DNA of 64,000 nt from Cytophagaceae bacterium (lineage in GTDB: Bacteria; Bacteroidota; Bacteroidia; Flavobacteriales; Flavobacteriaceae): assembly GCA_002710685.1 (NCBI GenBank), contig PALD01000079.1:46795-110794 (forward strand), read 5' to 3'. Shown here piece by piece: positions 1-8,694 of this stretch (its first letter is position 1; every line of letters starts with the position of its first letter). Below the pieces are notes generated by a model that did no database searches, was not told where the DNA came from, and saw only the letters and a program-made list of their open reading frames with translations. The translations under genes were made by a program, and so were the position numbers.

Positions 1-231
1 AAAACCCATTGCTTCGATGATTGCAATTAAAGTTGAGAGTTCCGGTACAGATTTAGCGTTGAAAGTATCGGATACGGTTGCTTTTCTAATGTCTGCTTGA
101 ATTGCGATTTTATTATAACTCGAAGCAATTTGCTTTTTCTCTCTTTCTTCAGGGGATAGTTTTTGACTTAAAACTAACAGCCTATTTAAGGTTATTGCAA
201 TCTTTGCTTGTATATTTTTAGGAATACCCAT
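1..231 (-). CDS. Small HTH-type (XRE-like) DNA-binding protein, C-terminus outside window
   Basis: The first 77 codons of a minus-strand gene begin at an ATG at 229-231 (MGIPKNIQAK...) and run off the left edge. The visible part is helical, with a Lys/Glu-rich stretch followed by IAIQADIRKATVSDTFNAKS, which has the spacing of a helix-turn-helix of the Cro/C1 (XRE) type, then LSTLIAIIEAMGF. This is consistent with a small transcriptional regulator, perhaps of a toxin-antitoxin or mobile-element type, but no partner is visible. A long perfect palindrome lies just upstream (258-301) and could be its operator. The family call is an inference from the helix pattern only. Confidence 0.5.
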   Translation of the reverse strand, partial: MGIPKNIQAKIAITLNRLLVLSQKLSPEEREKKQIASSYNKIAIQADIRKATVSDTFNAKSVPELSTLIAIIEAMGF

Positions 232-257
232 ACGTCAACATGCAATAAACAACTAGT

Positions 258-301
258 AAAATAATTTATCGGTACGCTTTGGCGTATCGATAAATTATTT
301 T
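258..301. repeat. Near-perfect 20-bp inverted repeat upstream of the HTH gene
   Basis: The arms at 258-277 and 282-301 are complementary over 20 positions with a single G-T type mismatch, around a 4-nt centre (TTTG). The arms are AT-rich outside and GC-containing near the loop (GGTACGC / GCGTATC). It lies 26 bp upstream of the minus-strand ATG at 231. It could be an operator for that regulator, a bidirectional terminator, or the end of a small mobile element. Confidence 0.7.
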
Positions 302-372
302 ATATTTGACTCATATTTATATATTTGCGAAACTTCTTAGCATAACATAGTAGAAGCATTCGCTTTGAATCT

Positions 373-507
373 CGACTTTAAAACTGGTAATTTTTAGGAA
401 ACGAGAGGATAAGCTAGGATGTTCACGACCCGGGCGTGTTCATCTCACTTTCCGTTTCCGAGGTATACCAGTACCCAAAGTCGGTTAGTTGGGACACGCC
501 CTTTTTT
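373..507 (+). ncRNA. Candidate structured RNA with nested helices and a possible pseudoknot
   Basis: Several perfect complementary segments nest. CGACTTT 373-379 pairs with AAAGTCG 477-483. ACTGGTA 383-389 pairs with TACCAGT 466-472. GGAAACG 397-403 pairs with CGTTTCC 453-459. Inside these, GATG 418-421 with CATC 441-444 and CACG 424-427 with CGTG 435-438 form an apical hairpin. Across them, GGGCGTGT 432-439 is complementary to ACACGCCC 494-501, directly followed by six T (502-507). The last pairing either makes a pseudoknot or competes with the apical hairpin. CCCAA 474-478 and TTGGG 489-493 offer another alternative. The T run after the last arm favours transcription on the plus strand. No known RNA family was recognised. 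It could also be a DNA-level element, such as a recombination site or element end. Confidence 0.45.
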
Positions 508-835
508 GTATTTAGGGTTCTATACCATCTTCTTTTTTTCAAAGCTCCTGTTTCTTCATCCTACGAAGTCAAGCAATTACCCCTACCGATAACCCCCTAA
601 TCCGCGCTTAACGCGCTAGAAATTAACCACGATCGCTTGTTTGCGGGTGTACACTCAAGCCTGCATAACGGGTGCAGGATTTTTAACTATGCTATTTACC
701 CGTGGGTGATGTGCTGCTTGTGCAGGGCGTCGTTGGGGTGGGATGAATTGACTATGTCTTTTTTTAAAGTATGGATCAATTTAGGGCTGATGTTGTGATG
801 TCAGTGAAAACGGATTTAGTAGTGTGTTATATCCT

Positions 836-1020
836 TCATCTCTTTTGTTCATTTTGTCTTGACACAAAACGAACCAAAAAGTCAAGAAGGTTTAAAGAAA
901 ATTTCCGCTTACGCGGAACCGCTGATGTCGCTTGTCGCTGCATGCTCCTTTTGCTTCGCAAACGCACTTCCGCTGGCGCCACAGCTATTTCTGATAAACC
1001 TACGGGTTTACTTTGCTGAT
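836..1020. repeat. Dispersed-repeat-like intergenic segment
   Basis: The segment from the CTTGACACAAAACGAACC stretch through TTTCCGCTTACGCGGAA and TGCTTCGCAAACGCACTTCC to CCTACGGGTTTACTTTGC is made of short imperfect inverted repeats. It resembles intergenic repeats seen in many flavobacterial genomes (recalled from general experience, not searched). It gives spurious open frames on both strands. Only one copy is in this window, so repetition cannot be proven here. Confidence 0.4.
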
Positions 1021-1036
1021 GGCATGTAGAGGAAAT

Positions 1037-1191
1037 GGTCACTTCGGCTGCGCTCAGTGACCTTATTAAAAATAGATTCCTCTTCGCGCTGCTCAGTCGG
1101 AATGATATATGAGAATTGATTGTCACTTCGAGTGATTTTGCGACAGCAAAATTGTATCGAGAAGTATTGTCACTTCAACTTCGCTCAGTGA
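1037..1191. repeat. Cluster of TCACTT...AGTGA palindromic repeats
   Basis: Three related units occur in 155 bp. GGTCACT 1037-1043 pairs with AGTGACC 1056-1062. TCACTTCGAGTGA 1123-1135 is followed by TTTTGC/GCAAAA around 1135-1150. TCACTT at 1170 pairs with AGTGA 1187-1191, again with CGCTC in the loop. The shared TCACTTC...GCTCAGTGA pattern shows one repeat family present several times, resembling REP-like intergenic palindromes of flavobacteria. No neighbouring transposase is visible. Confidence 0.65.
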
Positions 1192-1293
1192 AAATAGTCG
1201 GATAGCTGAATGTATAAGATTCAATGTTGAATTAGCCTAAAAAAAAAGTTGCTTATGGAAAACGAAGAATGAAAAATCCTGTTTTAACGGGTA

Positions 1294-1347
1294 AAAACCA
1301 GAAAGCCTTCCCTTGTGATTGGCGTCGCGTGGGGAAGGCCTGGTTTT
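1294..1347 (+). promoter_or_regulatory. Strong leader hairpin 38 nt upstream of susC
   Basis: AAAACCAG 1294-1301 pairs with CTGGTTTT 1340-1347, and GCCTTCCC 1305-1312 pairs with GGGAAGGC 1332-1339, with a 3-nt bulge and a 19-nt loop. The stem ends in TTTT and sits just before the SusC start at 1386. It may be the terminator of something upstream, an attenuator in the leader of the SusCD-peptidase operon, or an mRNA-stabilising hairpin. Confidence 0.55.
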
Positions 1348-1385
1348 ATAAAACGAATGATTCATTTTACTAACACCACAAAATT

Positions 1386-4300
1386 ATGAAAAATTATTAC
1401 GGTTATGGCCGTATGGTGCTACTGTATTGTATCTTTATATACAGTACGCCATCCATTTATTCCCTACATGGGAAGCCTTTCACTCCAACCCCCTTTACAC
1501 TGCCCCGTATCCTTCCTGCTCCAATACAGGAACGGGTAAGTGGTACCGTAACCGATGCGCAGGGCGTTGCCCTCCCTGGGGTAACCGTGCGTATACAGGA
1601 TACCAACCAAGGTACGTACACCAATCTAGATGGACGGTTTGTGCTACAGGTGCAGCCTGGAGATAGGATACTTTTTAGTGCCATGGGATTTCAGTCTCAG
1701 GAGGTGGTCTGGGAGGATCAGACCGGGCTTGCTGTTGTATTGCAGGAGGATATTACCTCCCTTGAGGCCATTACGGTAAATGCAGGATATTATAAAACGA
1801 CTGAGAAGGAAAGCACTGGGAATATTGCCCAAGTAGGTGGGGAGGAGCTTGTCATGCAACCCGTGGTCAACCCCATACAAGCCCTACAGGGGCGTATGGC
1901 AGGGGTTTCCATCGTGCAGAAAAGCGGGGTGCCCGGCAATGCCGCCAGTATTGAAATTCGTGGTCAGAACAGTTTGCGAACGGGGTTTGGCACGAGTGGG
2001 AACCTACCTCTTTATATCATTGATGGTGTGCCATTATCGTCAGCCCCCCTAGGGAGTTCCAGCGGACTTACCTCACAAAACGTAACGGGAATCGACCCCC
2101 TGAACACCCTGAACCTTAGCAACATTGCCAGCATTGAGATCCTCAAGGATGCCGATGCCACAGCGATTTATGGGAGTCGGGGTGCGAATGGCGTGGTGCT
2201 TATCACCACCAAGCAGGGCAAAGGTTATGACCAGCCCACCCAACTCAGCGCCCGGGTGTACCGGGGTGCAGGATGGGTCGCTAACCGCATTGACCTGTTG
2301 CATACCGAAGATTATCTCAATTTACGAAAGGAGGCCTTTGAAAATGATGGAGCCACCCCCAGTGCTTTTAATGCACCCGATCTTCTTTTTTGGGATCCAG
2401 ACCGGTATACCGACTGGCAGGATGTTTTCTTTGGAGGCACCGCCCACACTACGGATGTCAACCTTACTATGACTGGCGGTAGTGCTACTACCAGTTTTCA
2501 GTTGGGCGGAGGCTATCACGAGGAAAGTACGGTCTTTCCTGGCGAATATGGTTATCAAAAATTGACCATGGGGATGGGCCTTAACCACCACAGTAAAGAT
2601 GATTGTTTCCAGCTGCAGCTGAGTGCCAATTATGGGGCGGATATGAATTCCCTCTTTGATGGGAGTAGTTTTGTTAGCAATGCCATATCGCTAGCGCCCA
2701 ATGCCCCCGAACTGTATACTGAGGATGGCGCCTTGAACTGGGAAGCATCTACCTGGGACAATCCGCTGGCGGTGCTGTATAGGGAAAGTGATGCCCGGGT
2801 GCAGCAATTGATCGGCAGCCTGACCCTATCCTATACTCTGGGTGCCGGATTTACAATCAAGGCCAATACGGGCTATACCCATTTGAACAGTAAGGAAGTG
2901 GTGAAGCAGCCCATCCGGTTTTATGACCCTGCCCTTTGGGATAATGTGGAGCATCGTTCTTTACATCTAGACACTCAACGGAGCTCCTGGATTGTAGAAC
3001 CACAGGTGGTTTATTCCCATTCCCTTGGAGATTTTGATATAGATGGTTTGCTGGGCACTACCTTTCAGCAAGGGAAGCAGTATACCCTCAATACCCTGGC
3101 CACGGGTTATGCCAATGCGCAGTTAATAGGCAACCTCGAGGCAGCGGATATCGTGACGGTACCCACACACCAGGAAAGCCAGTACAACTATACGGCTGCC
3201 TTTGCCCGATTAGGGGTGCACTATAAAAACCGATATCTCCTCAACCTTACGGGAAGAAGGGATGGCAGTAGCCGATTTGGTGCTTCCAGGCAGTTTGCCA
3301 ATTTTGGAGCCGTTGGCGCAGCATGGATCTTTAGTGAAGAGCCATGGATGCAGGAGGAGTCGTGGTTGTCCTTTGGTAAATTTCGCGGCAGCTATGGAAG
3401 TACTGGTAGCGATCAAATAGGGGACTATGGGTATCTAGATACCTACTCCGCCACTCCCGGTCCCGGAGGGCTATATCCCACCCAACTCACCAATCCTGAT
3501 TATAGTTGGGAATCCAACAGAAAGCTAGAGCTTGCCTTAGATTTGGGTTTTTTCAAAGACAGGCTACAGGTGAATACAAGTTGGTATCGCAACCGCTCGT
3601 CCAATCAGTTAGTAGGTTACCCTCTTCCCGCCATTACCGGTTTTAGCACGGTACAGGCCAATCTAGACGCCACGGTAGAGAATAGGGGATGGGAACTTGA
3701 GGTTTCCACCATCAATCTTCATACGGACCGCTGGCGTTGGGAAACCTCTATCAATTTAAGTTTCCCCGAGAATACCCTGGTGTCCTTTCCTGGAATAGAC
3801 CAGACCTCCTATGCCAATATTTATACGGTGGGCGAACCCCTAAACATCCAAAAACTCTACCGCTATACCGGCCTGGATGCCGAAACAGGATTGTATACCG
3901 TAGCCGATGTCAATGATGATGGCACCCTTGATTTTGAAGACCGCGTGGTGCAACAAAATTTGGGGAGGACCGCATTTGGAGGGATACGCAATCAAATTAC
4001 CTATGGGAAGCTCACGCTTGATTTTTTATGGGAATATGTAGAGCAAGAAGGAAAGCGCTATTTTCCTACCACTTCCATGGGAAGGTTTGGTAATGTGCTA
4101 CAGGAAGATTATGACCAGCGCTGGATAATGGCCGGTGATGATAATGGAGTGCAACGTGCTTCCCGAGGTATCTCCTCCCTGCTTTCCTATTATAGGGGGC
4201 TGGATAGCAACCTGGGCGTGCAGGACAATTCCTTCCTACGCCTAAAAACCTTAGGGTTGAGCTACCAACTTAGTTTGGAAAAGCTTTCCATAGACTCCTG

Positions 4301-4427
4301 TACACTCTTTGTGCAGGGGCAGAACCTAATTACTATTACGAAGTATAATGGGTTAGATCCACAATTTTCAGGGAACACCTTACCCGCATTGCGGATGATG
4401 ACCGCAGGATTTGATATAAACTTTTAA
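1386..4427 (+). CDS. SusC/RagA-family TonB-linked outer-membrane transporter
   Basis: This is a 1013-residue outer-membrane barrel that takes up ligand delivered by its SusD partner, energised by TonB. An N-terminal signal sequence (about 1-27) is followed by a carboxypeptidase-regulatory-like domain (about 50-125, SGTVTDAQGVALPGV), a plug (about 150-280) with the SusC signature DATAIYGSRGANGVVLITTK, and a long beta-barrel ending in the aromatic FDINF. There is no STN signalling domain and no adjacent sigma/FecR pair, so it is unlikely to use trans-envelope signalling. SusD starts 5 nt after its stop. The M16 peptidase downstream suggests an oligopeptide ligand, as known for RagAB, rather than a glycan; this is inference. 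Confidence 0.95.
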   Translation: MKNYYGYGRMVLLYCIFIYSTPSIYSLHGKPFTPTPFTLPRILPAPIQERVSGTVTDAQGVALPGVTVRIQDTNQGTYTNLDGRFVLQVQPGDRILFSAMGFQSQEVVWEDQTGLAVVLQEDITSLEAITVNAGYYKTTEKESTGNIAQVGGEELVMQPVVNPIQALQGRMAGVSIVQKSGVPGNAASIEIRGQNSLRTGFGTSGNLPLYIIDGVPLSSAPLGSSSGLTSQNVTGIDPLNTLNLSNIASIEILKDADATAIYGSRGANGVVLITTKQGKGYDQPTQLSARVYRGAGWVANRIDLLHTEDYLNLRKEAFENDGATPSAFNAPDLLFWDPDRYTDWQDVFFGGTAHTTDVNLTMTGGSATTSFQLGGGYHEESTVFPGEYGYQKLTMGMGLNHHSKDDCFQLQLSANYGADMNSLFDGSSFVSNAISLAPNAPELYTEDGALNWEASTWDNPLAVLYRESDARVQQLIGSLTLSYTLGAGFTIKANTGYTHLNSKEVVKQPIRFYDPALWDNVEHRSLHLDTQRSSWIVEPQVVYSHSLGDFDIDGLLGTTFQQGKQYTLNTLATGYANAQLIGNLEAADIVTVPTHQESQYNYTAAFARLGVHYKNRYLLNLTGRRDGSSRFGASRQFANFGAVGAAWIFSEEPWMQEESWLSFGKFRGSYGSTGSDQIGDYGYLDTYSATPGPGGLYPTQLTNPDYSWESNRKLELALDLGFFKDRLQVNTSWYRNRSSNQLVGYPLPAITGFSTVQANLDATVENRGWELEVSTINLHTDRWRWETSINLSFPENTLVSFPGIDQTSYANIYTVGEPLNIQKLYRYTGLDAETGLYTVADVNDDGTLDFEDRVVQQNLGRTAFGGIRNQITYGKLTLDFLWEYVEQEGKRYFPTTSMGRFGNVLQEDYDQRWIMAGDDNGVQRASRGISSLLSYYRGLDSNLGVQDNSFLRLKTLGLSYQLSLEKLSIDSCTLFVQGQNLITITKYNGLDPQFSGNTLPALRMMTAGFDINF

Positions 4428-4432
4428 GACTT

Positions 4433-5836
4433 ATGAAAACACGATATATACTACTGCTAAAAAACAGTTTACTTCTTTTGTTACTTCTTACTTCCAGCTG
4501 CTCGGAATTTGTGGAGGTAGATGTACCCAATGACCGTATTACGAGCGCAACCGTTTTTAATGATGATGCCACTGCCCGCCGTGCGATGGATGGTGTCTAT
4601 GGACAGTTGTTCAATACCTATTTTGCTGGTGGGGGAGACCGCTCGGTCACCTTTTTGGCAGGACTATCAGCCGATACCTTTAGCCTTAGCAGCACTACGG
4701 GGGATATGATACAGTTTGCGGAGCATGAACTGGATGCCAGCAATGGCTTTAACCTCAATCTATGGGCGGGGGCCTATAACACCATCTATATGTGCAATGC
4801 CATCCTTGAAGGGGTTGGGGGAGCTACCAATCTATCAGATGAAATGCTAAAATCGCTAGAAGGCGAATCCCGGTTTATACGGGCCTTCACTTATTTTTAC
4901 CTCACTCAGTTGTATGGGGACGTACCCCTAATCACCCAAACCGCGTATGCGGCGAATGCCCTTGCAGCACGTGTGCCTTCTGGCGAAATACTAATGCAGG
5001 TGCTAGAAGATCTTGACATTGCGGCATCCCTTTTAAGTACCGATTATCCCGAGAATGACCGTACCCAGGCCAATGCCTCAGTGGTCAAGGCATTTTTGGC
5101 ACGGGTGCACTTGTATATGGGTAACTGGGAAGCTGTGGTAGCCTATAGTAATGCGGTAATCGCCGAGGATAATTATGCCCTGCTTGCCAATCTGGATGGC
5201 GTGTTTCTCGCCCATAGTGAAGAGGCGCTATGGCAGATATCCCCAGAAGGGTGGGGCAGCAACCTGACCCATACCCGGGAGGGCAACCTCTTTGTGCGCA
5301 TCAATGCCTATAACAGTCCGGTGCGTTTATCTCCCTCCCTAATGTCGCACTGGGAGGAAGGTGATAGGCGGCGGTCGCAATGGGTAGGTACGTATACCAC
5401 CGAAACCGAAACCTATTATTACCCCTACAAATACAAAATACAGTATGATGCATCGGGAGCAGGCTATCCCGAATACAGTATGGTGCTACGGCTTGCCGAG
5501 CAGTATTTAATTCGGGCAGAGGCCTATGCCCAATTGGGTGATACTGGCCAGGCCCTGTATAATCTTAATGTTATTAGGGAACGTGCCGGGCTGAATCCCT
5601 ATGGCGAAGCCGCATTATCCTGGTCAAAAAATACATTGATGGATGCTGTTTTTAAAGAGCGTCGCTCCGAGCTCTTTAGCGAATGGGGGCACCGCTGGTT
5701 TGACCTGAAAAGGAGTAGACGTGTTAATGATGTATATGGAGGTAGTGCTACCTGGGAAGCTACAGATAGGCTTTATCCCATACCAGAAGATGAACGCTTG
5801 AAGAACCCTAATCTTACACAAAATGAAGGCTACTAA
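4433..5836 (+). CDS. SusD/RagB-family outer-membrane lipoprotein
   Basis: This 467-residue protein is the surface-exposed lid and substrate-binding partner of the SusC encoded 5 nt upstream. A signal peptide ends in a lipobox, with the lipid-modified Cys at about residue 23 (LTSSC). The helical body has the usual SusD features: RAMDGVYGQLF near the N-terminus, ESRFIRAFTYFYLTQLYGDVP, TPR-like helices and a C-terminal RRSELFSEWGHRWFDLKRS block. Its 3' end overlaps the peptidase gene by 14 nt, implying translational coupling. Length is near the lower end for the family, but nothing appears missing. Confidence 0.93.
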   Translation: MKTRYILLLKNSLLLLLLLTSSCSEFVEVDVPNDRITSATVFNDDATARRAMDGVYGQLFNTYFAGGGDRSVTFLAGLSADTFSLSSTTGDMIQFAEHELDASNGFNLNLWAGAYNTIYMCNAILEGVGGATNLSDEMLKSLEGESRFIRAFTYFYLTQLYGDVPLITQTAYAANALAARVPSGEILMQVLEDLDIAASLLSTDYPENDRTQANASVVKAFLARVHLYMGNWEAVVAYSNAVIAEDNYALLANLDGVFLAHSEEALWQISPEGWGSNLTHTREGNLFVRINAYNSPVRLSPSLMSHWEEGDRRRSQWVGTYTTETETYYYPYKYKIQYDASGAGYPEYSMVLRLAEQYLIRAEAYAQLGDTGQALYNLNVIRERAGLNPYGEAALSWSKNTLMDAVFKERRSELFSEWGHRWFDLKRSRRVNDVYGGSATWEATDRLYPIPEDERLKNPNLTQNEGY

Positions 5837-8645
5837 AAAGAGGGTGACGGGAAATGAATATATATTGATAAGCCTTTGTTTTATAGTATGGGGTTTAAGC
5901 ATGACGACTGCTCAGGAAGTGGGTGGGTTGCCCTTGGATTCGAGTGTGGTACATGGAACCTTGGCGAATGGTTTTACCTATTATATCAAGGAAACCCCTG
6001 AGCCAACGCCCACCATTAATATACGTCTCTATGTAAAGACTGGTTATAGGATGGAAGGTAAAAGTCAGCTTTCCATGGCCCATTTTATAGAGCATCAACC
6101 TCCCAAATGGCTAAAGGCGCAGTTGCGGGAAAAGGATTCACAGTTATATATGGAAGTCCTTAATGACATCAATGCTGGCCAGGCCAGTACACACTTAGAT
6201 TATACCGATTATAATTTTCGGTTTAGTGCGGAGCATACACAAGGATGGGAATTGGGTCTAGACTATTTTTCCCATATCGTCTCAGGAGCTTTTAGGGCTT
6301 CCCCTAAGGTTGTAGAAGCAGAGCAGGGCGCCTTTTATCAGGAATACCTCTATAGGAATGGAAAAGACTTTTATCCTCACGATAGGATGGTTGAGATATT
6401 TTCAGATTACACTGCAGAAGCTGTTTCCCCAGAGAATTACTATGAACATGTGAAGCAGTTTAATGTGCCCGAGTTGGATGCCTTTTTTAAACAGTGGTAT
6501 ACGGTAGATCGCAGTGCGCTGGTGGTCACAGGAACTATAGATGATGTTAATGCTGTGGTAGCACGGTTAGCGCATGCCTTTGGGTCAATCCCCCCAAGTC
6601 AAACTTACGTTGAAGCCTCAAGTTGTGCCAAGGACTACCAAGAACGGCAATCTCAATTTTTGATTTTACCCCAAAAGGATACAGGCGTATTGGGTGGGGG
6701 AGCGGAAATCTATCTCTTTATCCGCAAACCCAATATAGCCAAACAAGGTATTGCGCAATTGCATACCCGCTGGACGCATGCCCTGCTTGACCTGGGTATG
6801 CAAAACCGTATCCATAATCGGTTTGCCACACTTTCATCACCTTATGAAATCGTGCTAGCCCAAGACAAAACTTTACCCGCATTACAACTTAAGGTGAGTG
6901 GAATACATGGCAAAGGACAGGAGGCCGCAGGGGTGGCTTGGGGCATGGTCAAAGGCATACGGGAGCATGGGTTTACTATTGATGAGTTCAATACCTTAAA
7001 ACAGCAATTGGTTACCGCTCATACTGCCGTAGAACCTACCTCCCAAGGGTATTGGTTGACACAGTTGAAGGATACATTTGTGCATGATATCCCCCTGCCT
7101 ACGGGCCAGTATACAGCCTATGCGAACTGGTTAGAACACGTATCCCTAGGCCAAATCAATAGGGCGCTAAAAGCCTATATACCATCCTTACCACAGGATA
7201 TAGCCATCATTTGTGATGGAGAAGACCCACTCGGCACTATCACAGATGAGGAATTTAGGAAGGGGCTTGATACTGCCAAGGCAACGGTGCCCACCATGAT
7301 GGATATAGATACCTCCCTCCCCTTGATTACGGAATCCAGGAAGGAAGCGCTACACCCCATACCCTATATAGAAAAGGGGAAAGATACCCTGGGTGCTGAA
7401 GTCATTAATTTAGCCAATGGCATTCGGGTAATCCTTAACGATACGAAAACAAGCAGGATACGCATTCATGGCTTTAGACCTTATGGGGTTAAGACTCTTG
7501 AAAGCAATGCCTATACCCATGCACAGCTATTGCCATCACTGATTAAGCATTTAGGTTTGGGAGAACTTGATGGGCAATTTTTAGCACAAAAACTCGCAGG
7601 TTTGAATATTCCCTATGGCACCTCTGCCTATGTGGATGATTTGGAATCTGGAATCAAACTGAGTGGTTCAGCAGATCAATTGGAGATTTTGTTGCAAATG
7701 GTCTATCTTCATTTTCAGCCATTATCCATAACCGCTGATGCATTTACATTATGGAAGCAGGAGGCCAGGAAAGATATTCTCAATCCAGGCATTCAGGAAA
7801 GCAGCCATAATTTGCAAGTACAGATGAATCGTTATTTAGGAGCACTTGATGCTGGAATCACGTTTAAGGAACGCTTTAATGCCCTTGAAGCTGTAACCTC
7901 CGAGAGCATGGAGGAGGTTCACCGAAGCCTATATGGAGCAGGGCAGGGGTATACTTTTATTATTAGTGGGGATTTAGCGGGAAAGGATGTTAAGGGTATT
8001 ATTGCACAGTACCTTGGTCATATTCCTGTAAAACAAGATTTTCGAAAAGCAAATTCAGAGCCTTTAAAAACACTCCCCAAGGGACCTAAATATACCGAGT
8101 TTGAGAATCCTTATATGGTGGAGCAAGAAGCCCAGCTCAAAGTGAGTTATATCTTCCCCCTAGAAAGGGGTAACTGGAAGGGGATGCTGGATACCAAAAT
8201 TTTAGCATTACTGCTCAAGCAACCTTTATCGAAGTTGCGTAATGAAAAGATGAGGGGTATCTATTTAAGTGCTGTTCGCGGCAACTATAAACCCAATAGC
8301 ATGCAGGGGGAAATTGGTTTTTATATCCCAACCCTACCCGATATGACTCCTACCCTAATTCATGATATTCAAGAAATGGTCACTGAATTGCAAACCCAGC
8401 CCATAGCGCCAAATCGTCTTGACCGATTACTGAACGTACATTTGAAGCCCTATATCCGGCCCCAGCGTGGCGATAAAGCACTATATATCTATTACCGATA
8501 TGGAATGATTTATCCTGAACCTGAGGAGGTAAAGAGGTATATTGCAGCCCTTACCCCTGAGCGGATTATGGAGCTTGCTAACAATTATCTGATACCAATG
8601 CACCGCTACACCTTTGTGAGTAGGGGAAAGAACAACCTTAATTAA
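5823..8645 (+). CDS. Periplasmic M16 (insulinase-type) zinc metallopeptidase
   Basis: This is a 940-residue two-half M16 peptidase with an N-terminal signal sequence (about 10-30). The inverted zinc motif HxxEH is intact as HFIEH at residues 87-91, and a candidate third ligand, Glu167, lies at the usual distance (about 76 residues). Residues after the motif (QPPKWLKAQ) differ from the common MAFKGT form, but the NDINAGQASTHLDYTDY segment matches the family pattern. The C-terminal half is the usual inactive homologous half. The start overlaps the SusD gene by 14 nt. Probable role: cleaving peptides imported by the SusCD pair in the periplasm. Substrate unknown. Confidence 0.9.
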   Translation: MKATKKRVTGNEYILISLCFIVWGLSMTTAQEVGGLPLDSSVVHGTLANGFTYYIKETPEPTPTINIRLYVKTGYRMEGKSQLSMAHFIEHQPPKWLKAQLREKDSQLYMEVLNDINAGQASTHLDYTDYNFRFSAEHTQGWELGLDYFSHIVSGAFRASPKVVEAEQGAFYQEYLYRNGKDFYPHDRMVEIFSDYTAEAVSPENYYEHVKQFNVPELDAFFKQWYTVDRSALVVTGTIDDVNAVVARLAHAFGSIPPSQTYVEASSCAKDYQERQSQFLILPQKDTGVLGGGAEIYLFIRKPNIAKQGIAQLHTRWTHALLDLGMQNRIHNRFATLSSPYEIVLAQDKTLPALQLKVSGIHGKGQEAAGVAWGMVKGIREHGFTIDEFNTLKQQLVTAHTAVEPTSQGYWLTQLKDTFVHDIPLPTGQYTAYANWLEHVSLGQINRALKAYIPSLPQDIAIICDGEDPLGTITDEEFRKGLDTAKATVPTMMDIDTSLPLITESRKEALHPIPYIEKGKDTLGAEVINLANGIRVILNDTKTSRIRIHGFRPYGVKTLESNAYTHAQLLPSLIKHLGLGELDGQFLAQKLAGLNIPYGTSAYVDDLESGIKLSGSADQLEILLQMVYLHFQPLSITADAFTLWKQEARKDILNPGIQESSHNLQVQMNRYLGALDAGITFKERFNALEAVTSESMEEVHRSLYGAGQGYTFIISGDLAGKDVKGIIAQYLGHIPVKQDFRKANSEPLKTLPKGPKYTEFENPYMVEQEAQLKVSYIFPLERGNWKGMLDTKILALLLKQPLSKLRNEKMRGIYLSAVRGNYKPNSMQGEIGFYIPTLPDMTPTLIHDIQEMVTELQTQPIAPNRLDRLLNVHLKPYIRPQRGDKALYIYYRYGMIYPEPEEVKRYIAALTPERIMELANNYLIPMHRYTFVSRGKNNLN

Positions 8646-8654
8646 AAATAAAAA

Positions 8655-8675
8655 GCCCCACGATTTCTGTGGGGC
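8655..8675 (-). terminator. Intrinsic terminator of the small-protein operon (minus strand)
   Basis: GCCCCAC 8655-8661 pairs with GTGGGGC 8669-8675 around a 7-nt loop. On the minus strand the stem is followed by TTTTTATTTTT, the layout of an intrinsic terminator for the gene ending at 8695. On the plus strand the T run is absent, but the hairpin may also protect the 3' end of the peptidase mRNA. Confidence 0.8.
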
Positions 8676-8694
8676 AAACTTATTGACCGTCTAT

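Larger units (their letters stand above)
232..1385. other. 1.15 kb region without a convincing gene, rich in inverted repeats
   Basis: Open frames here (771-1019 plus, 836-1126 minus) lie in repeat-like DNA, overlap on opposite strands, and encode Arg/Cys/Ser-rich peptides with no recognisable fold, so I do not call them genes. The stretch holds a long palindrome (258-301), a structured RNA candidate (373-507), a hairpin CCTGCA/TGCAGG at 660-678 followed by a T run (680-684), a dispersed-repeat-like segment (about 836-1020), a cluster of TCACTT...AGTGA palindromes (1037-1191) and a leader hairpin (1294-1347). It may be a remnant of mobile DNA or a repeat-accumulating intergenic region. Confidence 0.6.

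Noticed and set aside
373..507. Integron attC site
   Set aside because: The element is foldable and has an inverted repeat, but no clean RYYYAAC/GTTRRRY core boxes are present, no integrase is nearby and only one copy is seen.
373..507. IS110-type bridge RNA or retron RNA
   Set aside because: No recombinase or reverse transcriptase gene lies in the visible flanks, so there is no support beyond its being structured.
771..1126. Overlapping open frames on both strands (82 and 96 residues)
   Set aside because: They lie in repeat-rich DNA, overlap each other in antisense, and their peptides have repetitive low-information composition with no signal or domain.
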